From assembly GCF_002871795.1 (NCBI RefSeq), contig NZ_PNHL01000002.1, positions 102,179 through 117,971 of the forward strand: 15,793 nt of DNA. Reading direction: 5' to 3'. Below, piece by piece: positions 15,769-15,793 of the stretch; the stretch's first letter is position 1, and each line of letters opens with the position of its first letter. Source of the stretch: Brachybacterium sp. UMB0905 (lineage in GTDB: Bacteria > Actinomycetota > Actinomycetes > Actinomycetales > Dermabacteraceae). A program made the translations under genes and the position numbers. The notes under the pieces are model-generated. The model saw only the letters and a program-made list of their open reading frames with translations, was not told where the DNA came from and made no database searches.

Positions 15769-15793
15769 CGGATCACATCCTCGATAGGCGGGG
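15765..15793 (-). CDS. possible 3' end of an upstream gene (likely the partner kinase)
   Basis: Only eight codons are inside the window. On the minus strand the frame reads PPIEDVIR then TGA at 15767-15765, overlapping the regulator's ATG as ATGA. This four-base overlap is used by other gene pairs in the window (3466, 14087), and histidine kinase genes commonly precede this type of regulator. The sequence itself is too short to identify. Confidence 0.3.

Overview
High-GC actinobacterial chromosome (Actinomycetota). The WhiB-family regulator, a PdtaS-type kinase, an Rv3235-family protein and a SecA with the basic actinobacterial tail all support this. A Micrococcales-type organism (Dermabacteraceae/Brachybacterium-like) is my guess from gene order, not something the sequence proves. 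Nothing in the window looks acquired: composition is even and there are no transposases, integrases, tRNAs, rRNAs or CRISPR arrays.

Layout. (1) 1-3057: secA with a short leader. (2) 3062-8214: a secA-linked block. An Rv3235-family gene and a membrane-anchored LysM gene form a minus-strand pair that converges on secA. Then come a plus-strand protein with two similar beta-rich halves, a minus-strand single-domain HTH/excisionase-type regulator, and a plus-strand operon of an SAF/CpaB-like membrane protein, a CpaE/MinD-like ATPase and a DUF6912-type protein. The HTH gene and the operon diverge from a region holding two perfect DnaA-box sequences in an 11-bp inverted repeat. (3) 8226-11507: a DUF2505-type gene, a PdtaS-type sensor kinase, a WhiB1-type regulator, a probable unannotated small gene and a four-helix membrane protein. 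(4) 11592-15793: a minus-strand ABC export system (FtsX/MacB-type permease plus ATPase) preceded by a NarL/LuxR-type response regulator; the kinase partner probably lies just beyond the right edge. An 18-bp palindrome sits between regulator and ABC operon.

How it fits together. SecA drives export. Its neighbours (LysM wall-binding protein, SAF/CpaB-like protein, CpaE-like ATPase) are parts normally found in pilus or envelope assembly, yet no Tad ATPase, TadB/C membrane proteins or pilins are visible here, and the CpaE-like protein lacks the usual P-loop lysine. PdtaS and WhiB1 are neighbours in Mycobacterium tuberculosis too (from memory Rv3220c and Rv3219, with secA1 as Rv3240c and Rv3235 nearby), so this looks like an old actinobacterial core neighbourhood. 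Three genes have a TANNNT -10-like hexamer 6-7 bases before the ATG, suggesting leaderless mRNAs.
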